A stretch of DNA of 64,000 bases from Hydractinia symbiolongicarpus (GCF_029227915.1 NC_079878.1:17238001-17302000), one strand, 5' to 3'; counted from the stretch's first letter, positions 20,848 to 30,050 are shown. Program-made: numbers and translations. Notes: generated by a model from the letters alone, not told the origin.

Positions 20848-21678
20848 ATGTCTTCACAACTCGCCTTATTCAATGCAATACCCGCGGCAGCCATTGAGAC
20901 ATTATTTGATAAACAAAATCAACCTCTCTTCAAACGTTCAGACCTAGAGAGATTCCTGTGTATTCCGAATGCTAGGCAGTAGGGACTTGATCGTCATATG
21001 ACAATATCGAGAGGAGAAATAGAGGCTATAACAACTGTAGTCGCCAACTACAGTTGCTTAGATACCTCGGAAGGAGTTAAAAAGTATGATGTATTTGTCA
21101 CGTTGGACGGGGCCCGCGAAAAAACCTTCAGATCAAGAAAACCTAAGGCTGTAGCATTGACAAAATGGGTGATTGGCAAGGGCGTGGAAAAATTACAGGG
21201 TGAACTCAAGGAGCAGCGCCAAGCCCTCGAAGACAGGGATGCTAACATTGCCATTCTCGAGAACGATTTTGACTCCAGGGATGAACAACTCATGGTACTG
21301 TGGGATGAGCTCGAGGCACAGGCCCGGGAAAATGCAAGGCTTAGGGAAAGACATGTACCCAATTCTCGAGACCCGGGCATTGATAACGTCATCATCATCC
21401 ACCGTAAGCACAGCGCACAGGATGACGACGAATACCATCATCTTCCCTATTACTGCACGCGTGTTCAGAGGCGCAATATTAGCAGTAAGAGATTGTGGTT
21501 CAGTGACAATTACCCAGGCGCGGAGGAGATTGTCGTCATCGACAACCCCAACGGTATACAAGCCTTTAATCGGTTCGAAGAGGAGGGACATGTGGAACGT
21601 TGCAGAAACCATTTCAGGATTATCGATCTTACGCGGGATAACCTGTACGATTTGGGTGTTCTGGCACTGGAGGATTAG
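20848..21678 (+). pseudogene. BRO-like DNA-binding protein with one in-frame TAG
   Basis: Starts at ATG 20848. The same frame is interrupted once, by TAG at 20980-20982, and then runs intact to 21678. The N-terminal part (ETLFDKQNQPLFKRSDLERF, YDVFVTLDGA, RSRKPKAVALTKWV) has the look of a BRO-N/KilA-like domain as found in large DNA viruses. Next comes a coiled coil (about residues 110-165). A C-terminal domain with HLPYYCTRVQRRN and a late WFSDNYPGAEEIVVID follows. BRO proteins bind DNA and may regulate host or viral transcription (family knowledge). A truncated protein could still start at ATG 20998. Confidence 0.6.
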
Positions 21679-21689
21679 GCAGACGCTAA

Positions 21690-21721
21690 TTTTTTCACCA
21701 CCCGCAAAGGTAGTGAAAAAA
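21690..21721. terminator. Stem-loop after the BRO-like gene
   Basis: TTTTTTCACCACC and GGTAGTGAAAAAA pair at 12 of 13 positions around a 6-base loop CGCAAA, 10 bp after the BRO-like stop codon. It could form a 3' mRNA hairpin marking the end of that gene. Functional use is inference. Confidence 0.5.
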
Positions 21722-21771
21722 CCTTTTCGACCCTTTCGGCTGTATGTTAAAGGTAGTGAAATATCAAAAAG

Positions 21772-22194
21772 ATGGAAGCCTATGTACAAAAAAAGCAAGT
21801 AAGGGGTTATGATAATCGGGTACCTGTGCTGCATTGCTGTATAAAGGCAGGATCAGTAACTGGTTATTGCCCTACCTGCCTAGAAAATTTTAGGTATCGA
21901 GACGGAGCATACTATGAAGGTTTTGAATACCCCACCGACAAAAATCTTTTACACAGGGTAGTATCAGGCGAAAAAGCATGGGCAACATTAGGAAGAAGCG
22001 AGATCGGTGATGATCTCGAGGATGATATTGAACGCCTAGGGCTCTTCTATATCGTCTCTGTTAAGGAGAATAAGTATGGGGCACTCTGTTACGAGATTAT
22101 CAAGGATAAGGCGTTGAAGTTGTCGAATTTGGCTGATATAGAAACAATTACCAAAATAAATTTCCTCAAATTTCCTATACCAGATAGACGATAG
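21772..22194 (+). CDS. Unrecognised Polinton protein, probably C-terminally broken
   Basis: A 140-residue frame from ATG 21772. It contains a CC...CPTC cysteine pair (HCCIKAG and YCPTCLENF), an acidic middle (GDDLEDDIERLG) and YIVSVKENKYGALCYEI. After the TAG at 22192 coding character continues in frame with DIDLDIEPDVIKGIVYGYMD and then, one frame over, LYIRDPGKEFEDEPLDVL up to about 22380. The original protein was therefore longer and has acquired a stop and a frameshift. It meets the integrase gene end to end (convergent). The cysteines may form a small zinc site. The family is not recognised. Confidence 0.5.
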   Translation: MEAYVQKKQVRGYDNRVPVLHCCIKAGSVTGYCPTCLENFRYRDGAYYEGFEYPTDKNLLHRVVSGEKAWATLGRSEIGDDLEDDIERLGLFYIVSVKENKYGALCYEIIKDKALKLSNLADIETITKINFLKFPIPDRR

Positions 22195-22350
22195 ATTGAT
22201 ATTGATTTGGATATTGAGCCTGATGTCATCAAGGGCATCGTTTATGGATATATGGATACCCATTCTATACCGAGCCACCCTTGCTGTATATAAGGGATCC
22301 GGGTAAAGAGTTTGAGGATGAACCCCTGGACGTACTTCTGAAAATACTAT

Positions 22351-23357
22351 TTACCACTCCTTCACATGTTCCGGTGATACCTGAACATCCTCCGGAATAA
22401 GCATAAGTTCTTCCGAAACGGAGTTTCTTTCGGGACCATCCTTTAGGTAGTATAAAAGACGACTACCCGTCACAATACGACCCAACCTGTAAGTATGTTT
22501 GCTGTAAAAGGCGTCGGTGGCGCGTCTTTTAGAGTCCCCATGCTCCTCTCCTAGCTGTAGCAGATACAAGTACAATCCATTCGCAGGTAGGGGGTTCTCT
22601 TCGGTATATTGCTGACCTTTTGCAAGTGGGACATCTTCGAGCTTGATCGCCTTGTTAGGTTTCATGTTTATCATGGTGGTCTTGGTATTGTTAAGGCTTT
22701 TGACGATGGTATACAGGTGCTTGACCCAAATGGTATTAGGCTCCCTAGAGACCAACTCCTTGGCATCTTGTGGCTTGAATAGCCTTTCCGCAAGGACCCT
22801 ATTGTAGCTTTCCACGAAAGCTGTGAATGTATGGTGGTACTTGGTGGTAGCTCTCTTAGTTTAAACACCTTTGCCCTCTAGCAGTTTCATTACATCCGAT
22901 TTAAACTCGGAACCATTGTCACATTGGAAGGTTTGGGGTAGCGTAAGGGTCCTGCCTTGTAGATGTCCTTGATCATGTCCGCTCTCTTCGTTCTTAGGGG
23001 CCAAGCTACCTTATAACGTGAGGCCACGTCAATGCCCGTCAGAATATACTTGTATGTATTGCCATACAACCGATCATGGGGCATATATAACAGATCGAAC
23101 TGATGCATCTCGTTGGGTGTTGTAATGGTAAAATGCGGATAATCAATACGTTTTGGGCTCTTGATGTGTCTCAGCCAAAGCAGCTGCCTACTTAGCCAAT
23201 GAATTACCTTCTTTTTGGAGAGACTGCTCTCCTTCGTAAGGAGCTTGATAGCCCTTTGTCCGACCCACAGATGTTCCGTGGTATAGTAGATATTGCTCAG
23301 CTCTTCCGCATCTTCTTCGGTAACAACGTGCGTTTTTGACATGTCTCTATTATACAT
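22351..23357 (-). pseudogene. Polinton integrase, one frameshift and one TAA
   Basis: Starts at ATG 23357, 17 bp after the upstream gene. The N-terminal HTH-like part has IYYTTEHLWVGQRAIKLL. Catalytic residues: D in MHQFDLLYMPHD, D in FQCDNGSEFKSD, E in AFVESYN. The frame changes near 22930, just before the second D, and a TAA stands at about 22860 shortly before the E. The C-terminal chromo/SH3-like region ends YYLKDGPE...EELMLIPED and HVKEW at 22351. It aligns throughout with 9437-10465, giving a clean pair for estimating divergence between the two Polinton families. Confidence 0.88.
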
Positions 23358-23374
23358 GTTAAAAAAACGCGTTC

Positions 23375-23786
23375 TTACAAATATTTATAGGCAATGAACC
23401 CTAGCAGGGACAGGGAGCCAACAACGAATGTTAACTCACCCTCTTTTGGGGTTTTTGAGGGTGTGTAGAAATCCTTCAATTGCGGAGCCTTTCTATCGGA
23501 GGCAATATAAAATTGATACATAGAATCATCAAGCTCCCTCAAACTTTTTCCTGCTTTTATTTGCCTCTCTTTTTCCTCGTTGAACCAGTCAAGTTTCTTT
23601 TGCCTCTTCCGTATCCATTCCGCCTGGGCCTCGTTAAGCCTTTCTATAGCACTGTCATGACGCCTGCGCTCTGCCTCGCCGTGCCCTGAGAGTTTGCTAA
23701 ATAGAAAATTCGTTCGGGAGAAGTCCAGGGCCTTGATTAGCGCCCCTCCCCCCCCCCCCCCCCGCCATGATCATAAGAGTAGCCAT
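23375..23786 (-). pseudogene. Small membrane/coiled-coil protein with a G16 tract in its frame
   Basis: The ATG at 23786 lies one base after the stop of the HNH gene. The frame opens MATLMIMAG, meets a run of 16 G (C on the plus strand, 23748-23763), and after it the recognisable protein is in another frame: ALIKALDFSRTNFLFSKL, a long charged coiled coil (EAERRRHDSAIERLNEAQAE), then a C-terminal hydrophobic anchor (FVVGSLSLLGFIAYKYL). One G less would restore a single frame, so the break may be slippage, polymorphism or a sequencing error. It is homologous to 10459-10566 in fragment A. Function unknown. Confidence 0.6.
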
Positions 23787-23787
23787 T

Positions 23788-24708
23788 TTATTCTGAGACG
23801 AAACGGTTGCTCTTGGATATATTTTCTCTTGCCCACATAGGTTGGGTGTTGGTATAGTGTAGCCTTTTCGCTACCTCTGCAAGCGATGGGGCATCCCAAT
23901 TTTCTCGATACCGGAGCGGTACCTTGTGATCTATTTGCCAGTCTCCATGGTTATCCCATGTCATCCCCTCAGAAAACTGAATCTCAATATGGGCCCTCAG
24001 CGTATCCATATCACACCCAAGATGCTCCCGGGAGCTGAGCTCCTTGTTTTTCTTCAAGGCGTAGCGGGTTTGGTTTCATACAGCACCAGCCAGATGCCCT
24101 GAAGGGTCGCAAATGGCACAATATCGCCTTTGTTTTTCATGCCCGCAGATGCTTCTACCTCCGCAGTCTTTGCATAATGATCTTATCCTTTGATGGTGGC
24201 AGACGCTTCCACCCCCACACTCTTTGCATCGGGATCTCTGCCTTTGATGATAAGATATGCTTCCACCCCCACAGTCTTTGCATATTGATCTTATCCTTTG
24301 GTGGTGGTAGACGCTTCCGCCGCCACACTCTTTGCATTCTGTTCTTCGCCTACCATGTTTCCAAATACCATTACCCCCGCACTCTTTACACCTGGATCCC
24401 ACCCCTTGATGGGGGCAAATCTGACTTCCTCCGCAGTCCCCGTATTGTCCCCTCTGTCTTTCATGACGGCAAGTCTCACTTCCCTTGCACTCCTTACAGT
24501 ATGCCCTCACCCTTTCATGGGAGCACTTTGTACGTTTCCGTGACGCCTTGGCTATGTTCAGGCATTTAATACACATTTTTGTTAGTTGACCGTTTACCTT
24601 GATCCTAAAATTGTCCAAAGATATAGAAAGTTTACATTTCGGGCATATCTTGGGTCCATCTATATTAACTCTTTTTTGCCCTTGGGGACAAACACGAGTT
24701 GTGGTCAT
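23788..24708 (-). pseudogene. Zinc-ribbon repeat + HNH endonuclease, one in-frame TGA
   Basis: ATG 24708 follows the capsid-gene stop with no gap. Residues about 15-45 hold CPKC and MCIKC pairs. Then come about nine units of roughly 16 residues with the pattern R-x-x-C-K-E/D-C-G-G-x-x-x-C/Y-x-H, a giant-virus-type zinc-ribbon array (family knowledge). A single TGA at 24076-24078 separates this from the C-terminal HNH domain in the same frame: WQIDHKVPLRYRE and LHYTNTQPMWA. In fragment A the two parts are continuous. It probably encodes a DNA-targeting nuclease; the repeats would bind nucleic acid. The repeat number clearly varies between copies. Confidence 0.75.
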
Positions 24709-25914
24709 TTAGTAATCCACGCTATGAAACCTACCGTCCAAGACATTCAGCTGGCCGTCTTGAAGCAAATACACGTAGGCCATGAAATCTCCGGTTCCGT
24801 CTGCTTTCCTTGTGATTTGCAGCGTGATACCATCGAACAGACGTTATAGGGACCTTTCGCTACCATGGAGGTGGTGATCGGTAGACGCCCGAAAGTCGAT
24901 GAAGAGGGCATACCTTTCATTGAAAAATTGCCCGATGGTCACGTTCGAGTCGTGACTACCAAAGAGGTTCACAATCTGTTCAAGATGATCCTTGGGTAAC
25001 ATCGCGTGAGAGTACAAATTGTTGGGCTCTCCCTGGACAGTGACGCTAACTTTCCCGGGGTTATAAAACGTTTCGTTAACGCCAGCCTAAGCCTTCACCT
25101 TTCCGGGGTCTATGAAGAGTAGCAAGACACCCTTAAACGATTTTGAGGGGGTGTCAATTTGGAAGTTATAACTTGTGTCGGCTTTTTTTATAGTAAGCAC
25201 CTTGCTACGGAGTATTCTTTCATACGGCAGGGCCAATCTCGCATACCTCGACATCACAGCGCTCGCGAGACCTTCGTGACTGAGCTTGTCAAATTCCAGC
25301 CGAATGTTGTTTATCCCGTACGCGGCATCGGCTGCTTTCGCCGTTGCCCCTGACCCCGTACCTCCATCCTTGATGACGTCAGCATGTTCCGCAATATGTA
25401 TTACGAATTGTAGCCTGTCGCACAGGTCCGCTGCATAAAAGGGTAGGTCCCTCGTCAGTTCAAATATCTTGCCTAGTGGTATCCAGAAAGTGTTGCCATA
25501 TGCCGCCACGGCTTTCTCCTCATCCGTTCCCACATGACCGGTTCCCTTGACCTGCAGGGCCCTGATGGTCCCATCGTTAGGATTAATTCCCTCTAAAACA
25601 AGGTTGTTGTCCCTATCAAATTTTGGCAGCCAGAGGTCCCTATATACGGCCAGGATATTGTAATCCGATATGTTTTGAATTTCGTTGCCGTTTAAAGTGA
25701 TACGTAGGTTCTTTACTAGGCTTTTACCAATGTTTGACACGATCGTACGTGTCGTGTTTGTCCCCGTCATATTAGGTATATCCACACGCAGGTCCTTGTT
25801 CTGGTTGATGGTTGAAGGTATGTGACTTATCTGAACCCTTTGTTTTCAGCCCTTTATGCCAAAGAGTTGCTTCATCTCTGCATAGGGGTCTAGAGTCGTT
25901 CCGAATGCACTCAT
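24709..25914 (-). pseudogene. Polinton major capsid protein, three in-frame stops
   Basis: A single 401-codon frame runs from ATG 25914 to TAA 24709-24711, broken by TGA 25846-25848, TAG 25087-25089 and TAA 24844-24846, without any frameshift. The open central part (25087-25785) begins VDIPNMTGTNTTRTIV and contains LTRDLPFYAADLCDR and LFIDPGK. Size, position next to the HNH gene and sequence character fit the double-jelly-roll major capsid protein of Polintons (family knowledge; the fold cannot be shown here). It would form the icosahedral shell. It shares a 33-bp gap with the divergent gene at 25948. Confidence 0.7.
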
Positions 25915-25947
25915 GTTTATTTTATATAGGAAATCCTTAAATAAAGA
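25915..25947. promoter_or_regulatory. 33-bp divergent intergenic region
   Basis: Between the start codons of the capsid gene (leftward) and the 433-residue gene (rightward) lie only 33 bases, AT-rich with TTTATTTTATATAGG near the centre. If both genes start at these ATGs, both 5' ends must be extremely short or the promoters lie inside the opposite gene. Confidence 0.45.
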
Positions 25948-27249
25948 ATGCCAACCAATCCAGTATTTGTACCTGACATTGATATTGATGATGATGAGGA
26001 GGATGGGGGCCATCTAGATAAACCCGATGATACTACAAAACTCCCCGGAACGCCAAAACTCCCCGGAACATCGGGGTCTTCAACGGAACACCAGCATGGG
26101 GATCTTTCGGAGCAGAGGCAAAAGTTACTAAAATCAAAGATCCATGGGCTTTACGATCATCTTATGGAAAAATTGGGGTTACAGACTAATGCGAGGTATT
26201 ATGATATGTTCAGGGAAGACAAGGGTAATCAACTTATTGTAAGGGAAATAGTGAAGGGTGAGAAAAAATGCAAGGAAATAGTGGTTATGAATCAAGATGG
26301 TAGCCTAAGAACCGTTGGTCAGATACAAACGCCCCTGGGTAGTAATCACCTGCAAGCCCTGGGGTTTGTCGACTATGTTACACCCAATAAAGGTGGTAAA
26401 TTTAGGGCCCAGAACCTTCTGAAAAGGTATAATAAAATAGAGGAGGAGGCCGAACATATTGAAATGGAATCATTGGAGGAGATGGATGAATTTGTAGATG
26501 CCACGGAAAGCCTTATACAAGACACTTCGTTTGTTGGACGTGATGAAGGTGGCATTACACCAAGTGAAAGAAGCGGACTTGACCTCGAGCTTCAGACCTT
26601 AAGGGGTAACTTGAAAAGCCTGAAAAATAAGATGATCCTATACGACAGCGAGATTAACAAGGCAGAGGGCAGGGTGAAAGAACTTGAGAAGCAGAAGGTC
26701 GGGGCAGACGAAGGACAGAAGGCTCTCCTTGAGAAGGTGATAGAAAAGGCAAGGAAAGACATTAAGGATTTGGATGATAAAAAGAAGGCTATAGGGGAAG
26801 CACATGGTATACTATCCACTGACATATACCCCCAACTGAGGCATATTAAGGACACGCTATTAAAAATCGCTGGAGATAACCCAACTCTGCTTGAGAAGCT
26901 TCGTATACTCTTCAGGGAACAGGGAATAACCATAGCTAGTATAGTCTCTGCTATTGGGCCGTTGATAAGCACTATTGTACTCTCAGTTACAGGAGGGGGA
27001 GGTGCAGCAGCAGGTGCTGCAGGTGCCGCAGAGGGTGGGGAAAAAGGCTTTGTAGAGAAACAACTGGAAAGGCTTGGAAATTTTCTCAAATATCTAGCAG
27101 GCAAAGCAGGTGCCGCATTGCCGGGTATTATAGGTACAGTGGTCTCCTTCCTTTTGAGAGTAGCTTCAACCATCGTTACATATGCAGCTAAACATCTGTA
27201 TATGCCCATTGCGGGAGCTACCGCGCTTGTCGTGCTATACATAAAATAA
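25948..27249 (+). CDS. 433-aa coiled-coil protein with hydrophobic C-terminus
   Basis: An intact frame. Residues 1-50 are acidic, then a duplicated LPGTPKLPGT. Residues about 60-150 form a mixed domain (LYDHLMEKLGLQTNARYYDMF, GFVDYVTPNKGGKFR). Residues about 165-310 are a long charged coiled coil. From about 318 the protein is hydrophobic: TIASIVSAIGPLISTIVLSV, a GGGGAAAGAAGAA linker, then IIGTVVSFLLRVASTIVTYA and a last segment AGATALVVLYIK. The pattern suggests a fibre- or membrane-inserting virion protein, by inference. It is the only long undamaged gene in fragment B, transcribed opposite to the capsid gene. I do not recognise a named family. Confidence 0.75.
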   Translation: MPTNPVFVPDIDIDDDEEDGGHLDKPDDTTKLPGTPKLPGTSGSSTEHQHGDLSEQRQKLLKSKIHGLYDHLMEKLGLQTNARYYDMFREDKGNQLIVREIVKGEKKCKEIVVMNQDGSLRTVGQIQTPLGSNHLQALGFVDYVTPNKGGKFRAQNLLKRYNKIEEEAEHIEMESLEEMDEFVDATESLIQDTSFVGRDEGGITPSERSGLDLELQTLRGNLKSLKNKMILYDSEINKAEGRVKELEKQKVGADEGQKALLEKVIEKARKDIKDLDDKKKAIGEAHGILSTDIYPQLRHIKDTLLKIAGDNPTLLEKLRILFREQGITIASIVSAIGPLISTIVLSVTGGGGAAAGAAGAAEGGEKGFVEKQLERLGNFLKYLAGKAGAALPGIIGTVVSFLLRVASTIVTYAAKHLYMPIAGATALVVLYIK

Positions 27250-27508
27250 GCCTTATTTTTTTCTCAGCCATATATATGCCAAGATTATACCTTACCCCAT
27301 GGTGATTAATGAGGCCTTGGTATCCTCGTATTGGTTTGGTGGGGGTTGTTCGGGTATGGGAGACGATGTTGCTGTAGGTCCGGGAAGTGGTATGACTGTA
27401 TAGGAGATGTAATAGGTGTTATATGCTTGGGTGGTGTGGTATGCTTTGGAGGTATAGCATGCATGGGTGGCGTGGCATGCTTTGGGGGTAAGGTATGTAT
27501 ATATCGGA
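27250..27508. other. Spacer with GGTGG/GCATGC short repeats
   Basis: Between two convergent genes. From about 27428 to 27495, imperfect copies of a 21-24 bp unit GGTGG-GTATGCTTTGGAGG-TATA occur three to four times. On the minus strand a Pro-rich frame is open here but is not joined to the gene upstream. No gene is claimed. Confidence 0.4.
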
Positions 27509-28440
27509 TTACAATATCCTGGCCGGCTTGTTATTTAGGTCAAGCTGGATACCAATCATCGCACTTGCGAGGGCAATTAAAATGTTGTTGTTATACCCTA
27601 CAATTTTGCCTATACGCAGATTCATATCGAAGGGCAGCATATACACGTGATGCATGACAGCGAAATTCACCGGGGTCCGAGCATTTTGCAACACCTTTTG
27701 GAATTCCGTAATGTCATGGCTTAAATTCTCTTGACGTTCTACCATGGCCTTAAATTTCTGTACTATAATTTGACGTGCTGTGTAGTTGTCGGCATTCGAT
27801 CCGATGAGAGATGCCTTGGCACTAGCCTGGGACCCCAGCAATAGGACGACGTAAGCCCGGATACTCTCACTCAGCTTGATCAACCCTTCAGATGTTAAGC
27901 CCTGACTTGTTGGCATAATAAACTTGGCCTAATCCCCATCAACCTGCGGCCACCATCTACCATTTGTCAATGAGGACATAACAGCTTTGAATTTTTATAC
28001 CGCACCCGGATCTGCACCGTATTCGCGGCATACCTGGAGCTCGAATATGGGTTTTTGTACTGTGAGAAGCCGTCGTCGCACGGCATGGGTACCTTCATTC
28101 TTGCTAGGACACGTCGCATGTAATAGTACACGTGGAATTTGATTATGGAGTTGATGAGTGGTACTGAGCCAGTCATGTTCTTGGCACAGATGCCTAGGGC
28201 TGTCGTTGCGCAGTGCGTTGCGAAGTTCACCTGAGTATTCCAGTAGTCAAGCGCCTGACCTTTCCAATTCACACTAACGGGGTCATCAAGGCTCATCAAA
28301 GGGTACAGGCATGCCATAAAATTTAGTGGTAATTGTATTCTTGTAATATTGGAGCTTAGCATTCACATAACGATCCTTTTTGAAAGGATCCGTCGTTAAT
28401 TGCTCGGATATCAACTCCTCAACCTTTGACCATATTTGAC
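27509..28440 (-). pseudogene. Conserved Polinton structural-type gene(s), frameshifted
   Basis: Three leftward coding segments in succession. First (about 28440-28283): EELISEQLTTDPFKKDRYVN to GMPVPFDEP, which then meets stops. Second (to 27967): DDPVSVNWKGQALDYWNTQV and FHVYYYMRRVLARMKVP. Third (27916-27509): LIKLSESIRAYVVLLLGSQA and HHVYMLPFDMNLRIGKIVG. They may be one gene with frameshifts or two adjoining genes joined by a deletion. The composition and position opposite the capsid gene fit a minor virion protein, but the family is recalled only from general familiarity with cnidarian Polintons, so function is inference. A perfect GATCCTTT/AAAGGATC hairpin lies inside at 28372-28390. Confidence 0.55.
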
Positions 28441-28634
28441 GATATCAAGTACCTAATATTCACCGTAATGACGTCACAACAAATCCCTGATCATCCAAGA
28501 CTTAGCGGGGAAAGTCCCTACCATACCATGCCCAGCCATGCCCAACAGGGTAAAGTCCCTATCATACAACAAATGAGTTAAAGGGGAAATTCCATGATAT
28601 TCATCAATAATTCCACGCATGGACGTCGAGCAGA

Positions 28635-30050
28635 ATGAAATCCTCCGACAAACAAAAAATTCTATATAATAAAGAGAGAATGGAATCAAAAACTGTCAAA
28701 CAATTACGTGATATTGCAAAAAGTATTGGATTAACAGGGTATTATAGATTACGTAAAGCTGAATTAATTAGCTTATTAGAGGAGAATGTATCACAGAAAC
28801 AGGTCAGACCTATAACATTAGAGGATGTGGACGTCTTCGAGAGACAGGAGATGGCCCAGACCCGTCCAGCTATAGGGGGTAAAATCAGGGAATGGCATAA
28901 CTGGGTATTGCCTCCATCCGAGATGGACGTCTTCGAGAAACAGAAGCTGTCGAAAAACCGTTCCGTTGTAAGGGATAAGATGCAGGAATGGTACAACTGG
29001 CTAGTTGATGCCATCCCAAAGCCTATAAAAGAAGGGGTCATAAGTAATTATGCAAAATTTAAAGGCGGGGTTATGGAGCTCTATCGCAGGGCAACCAATA
29101 CAAGACCTACGCTGCATGATGAAGTTGAACAGGAGTCCAATGAGGACTATGTACATGAACAGCCAGGACAAGATTTTACCCCCCAGGAACATAAGCATGC
29201 TCACCATAGGACCTTCCGATGTTTCCGCATTCCCGGTATAGGAGGTGCAGACGTCGACGGGTATATCCGGATGGTGCGACCCAACGTGAAAACCTTGGTT
29301 GAGGAGCAGGTAGAAGATATGGGGTCGGCAAAGATCCAGCTGTCGCTATGGATCCATTGGAGGAAGCCAATAGAGGGGACCAAAGACTATGAGGAGGCGA
29401 ATAAGGCCTTCCATAGTAATATGACTTCGGTATTCCAGGGTAACGACGTAGATGACATGCTGGATAGAATGTTCGCGCAGATCAAAACAGGTGTGGAAAA
29501 CCCTGCATTCCCAAAAAGTGGCTTCTCAATTGGTAGAATACTACACCTTGATGTAGAATTCCATAAATTGAAACTAACAAGAGGCTCATCGTACATCAAA
29601 CTACCTAAATGGATAGCTTCGAAAAAGGCAATTATTAATCCAAAAAATGAAGATGAGGATTGCTTCAAATGGGCTGTTATAGCATCCCTGCATCATGAGG
29701 AGATTGAAAAAGACTCACAAAGAATTGGCAAGCTGAAACCCTACGAAGGCCTATACAATTGGGGGGGGGGGGGGGGTATAGAGTTTCCGACAAGCATCAA
29801 AAGCATATATAAGTTTAAGGAGAACAACAAGTGGATTGCGGTAAACGTACTATACATAACGGGAAAAAAGATCAACATCCTACGTCGATCGGTGCACAAC
29901 GGACGTACCAAGGTGGTGACCCTATTGCTTATCACAGATGATGAAAAGACTCACTATGCAGCTGTTAAAAGTTTATCGAAGCTCCTGGGCAAAGAGATTT
30001 CAAATAATAGGAATGCAATGCACTTCTGCCTAAACTGCTTGCAGGGATTT
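28635..30050 (+). pseudogene. pPolB N-terminal half, cut by satellite
   Basis: ATG 28635. Residues about 15-45 form a SAP/Rho-N-like unit (VKQLRDIAKSIGLTGYYRLR). There follow two copies of a DVFE(K/R)QE-type unit (MAQTRP and LSKNRS versions), then a long region aligning with the start of the polymerase at 11061-14786: TFRCFRIPGIGGADVDGY, LPKWIASKKAIINPKNEDED, then the cysteine pair CLNC. A run of 16 G at 29761-29776 keeps the frame as glycines. Homology stops at about 30050 where satellite begins, before the exonuclease and polymerase motifs. It is a truncated gene and cannot replicate DNA. Confidence 0.85.

Larger units (their letters stand above)
19717..30050. mobile_element. Polinton/Maverick fragment B, 10.3 kb
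   Basis: Embedded in reverse-oriented satellite on both sides (array stops near 19716, resumes near 30051). Contains ATPase piece, BRO-like gene, integrase, HNH/zinc-ribbon gene, major capsid protein, a conserved structural-type gene and the pPolB N-terminus. Genes are packed tightly, several only 0-20 bp apart. Its right end cuts pPolB before its catalytic core, and no terminal inverted repeats are visible, so both ends are lost. Most genes are disabled by single stops or one frameshift rather than by large rearrangement, suggesting later inactivation than fragment A. Confidence 0.85.

Noticed and set aside
21048-21834. Long antisense and offset frames over the BRO-like gene
   Set aside because: Serine/leucine-rich shadows of a well-supported coding frame on the plus strand.
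24177-24569. Plus-strand frame rich in HPHTL/GGR repeats
   Set aside because: It is the complement of the zinc-ribbon repeat array on the minus strand.
26592-27242. 216-codon antisense frame over the 433-residue gene
   Set aside because: Composition (Ser, Pro, Phe rich) is that of the reverse of a Lys/Glu/Gly-rich coding sequence; no motif.
8000-30050. Free virus or bacterial contamination instead of integrated Polintons
   Set aside because: Genes are decayed and the fragment B ends run directly into satellite that also occurs elsewhere in the window.
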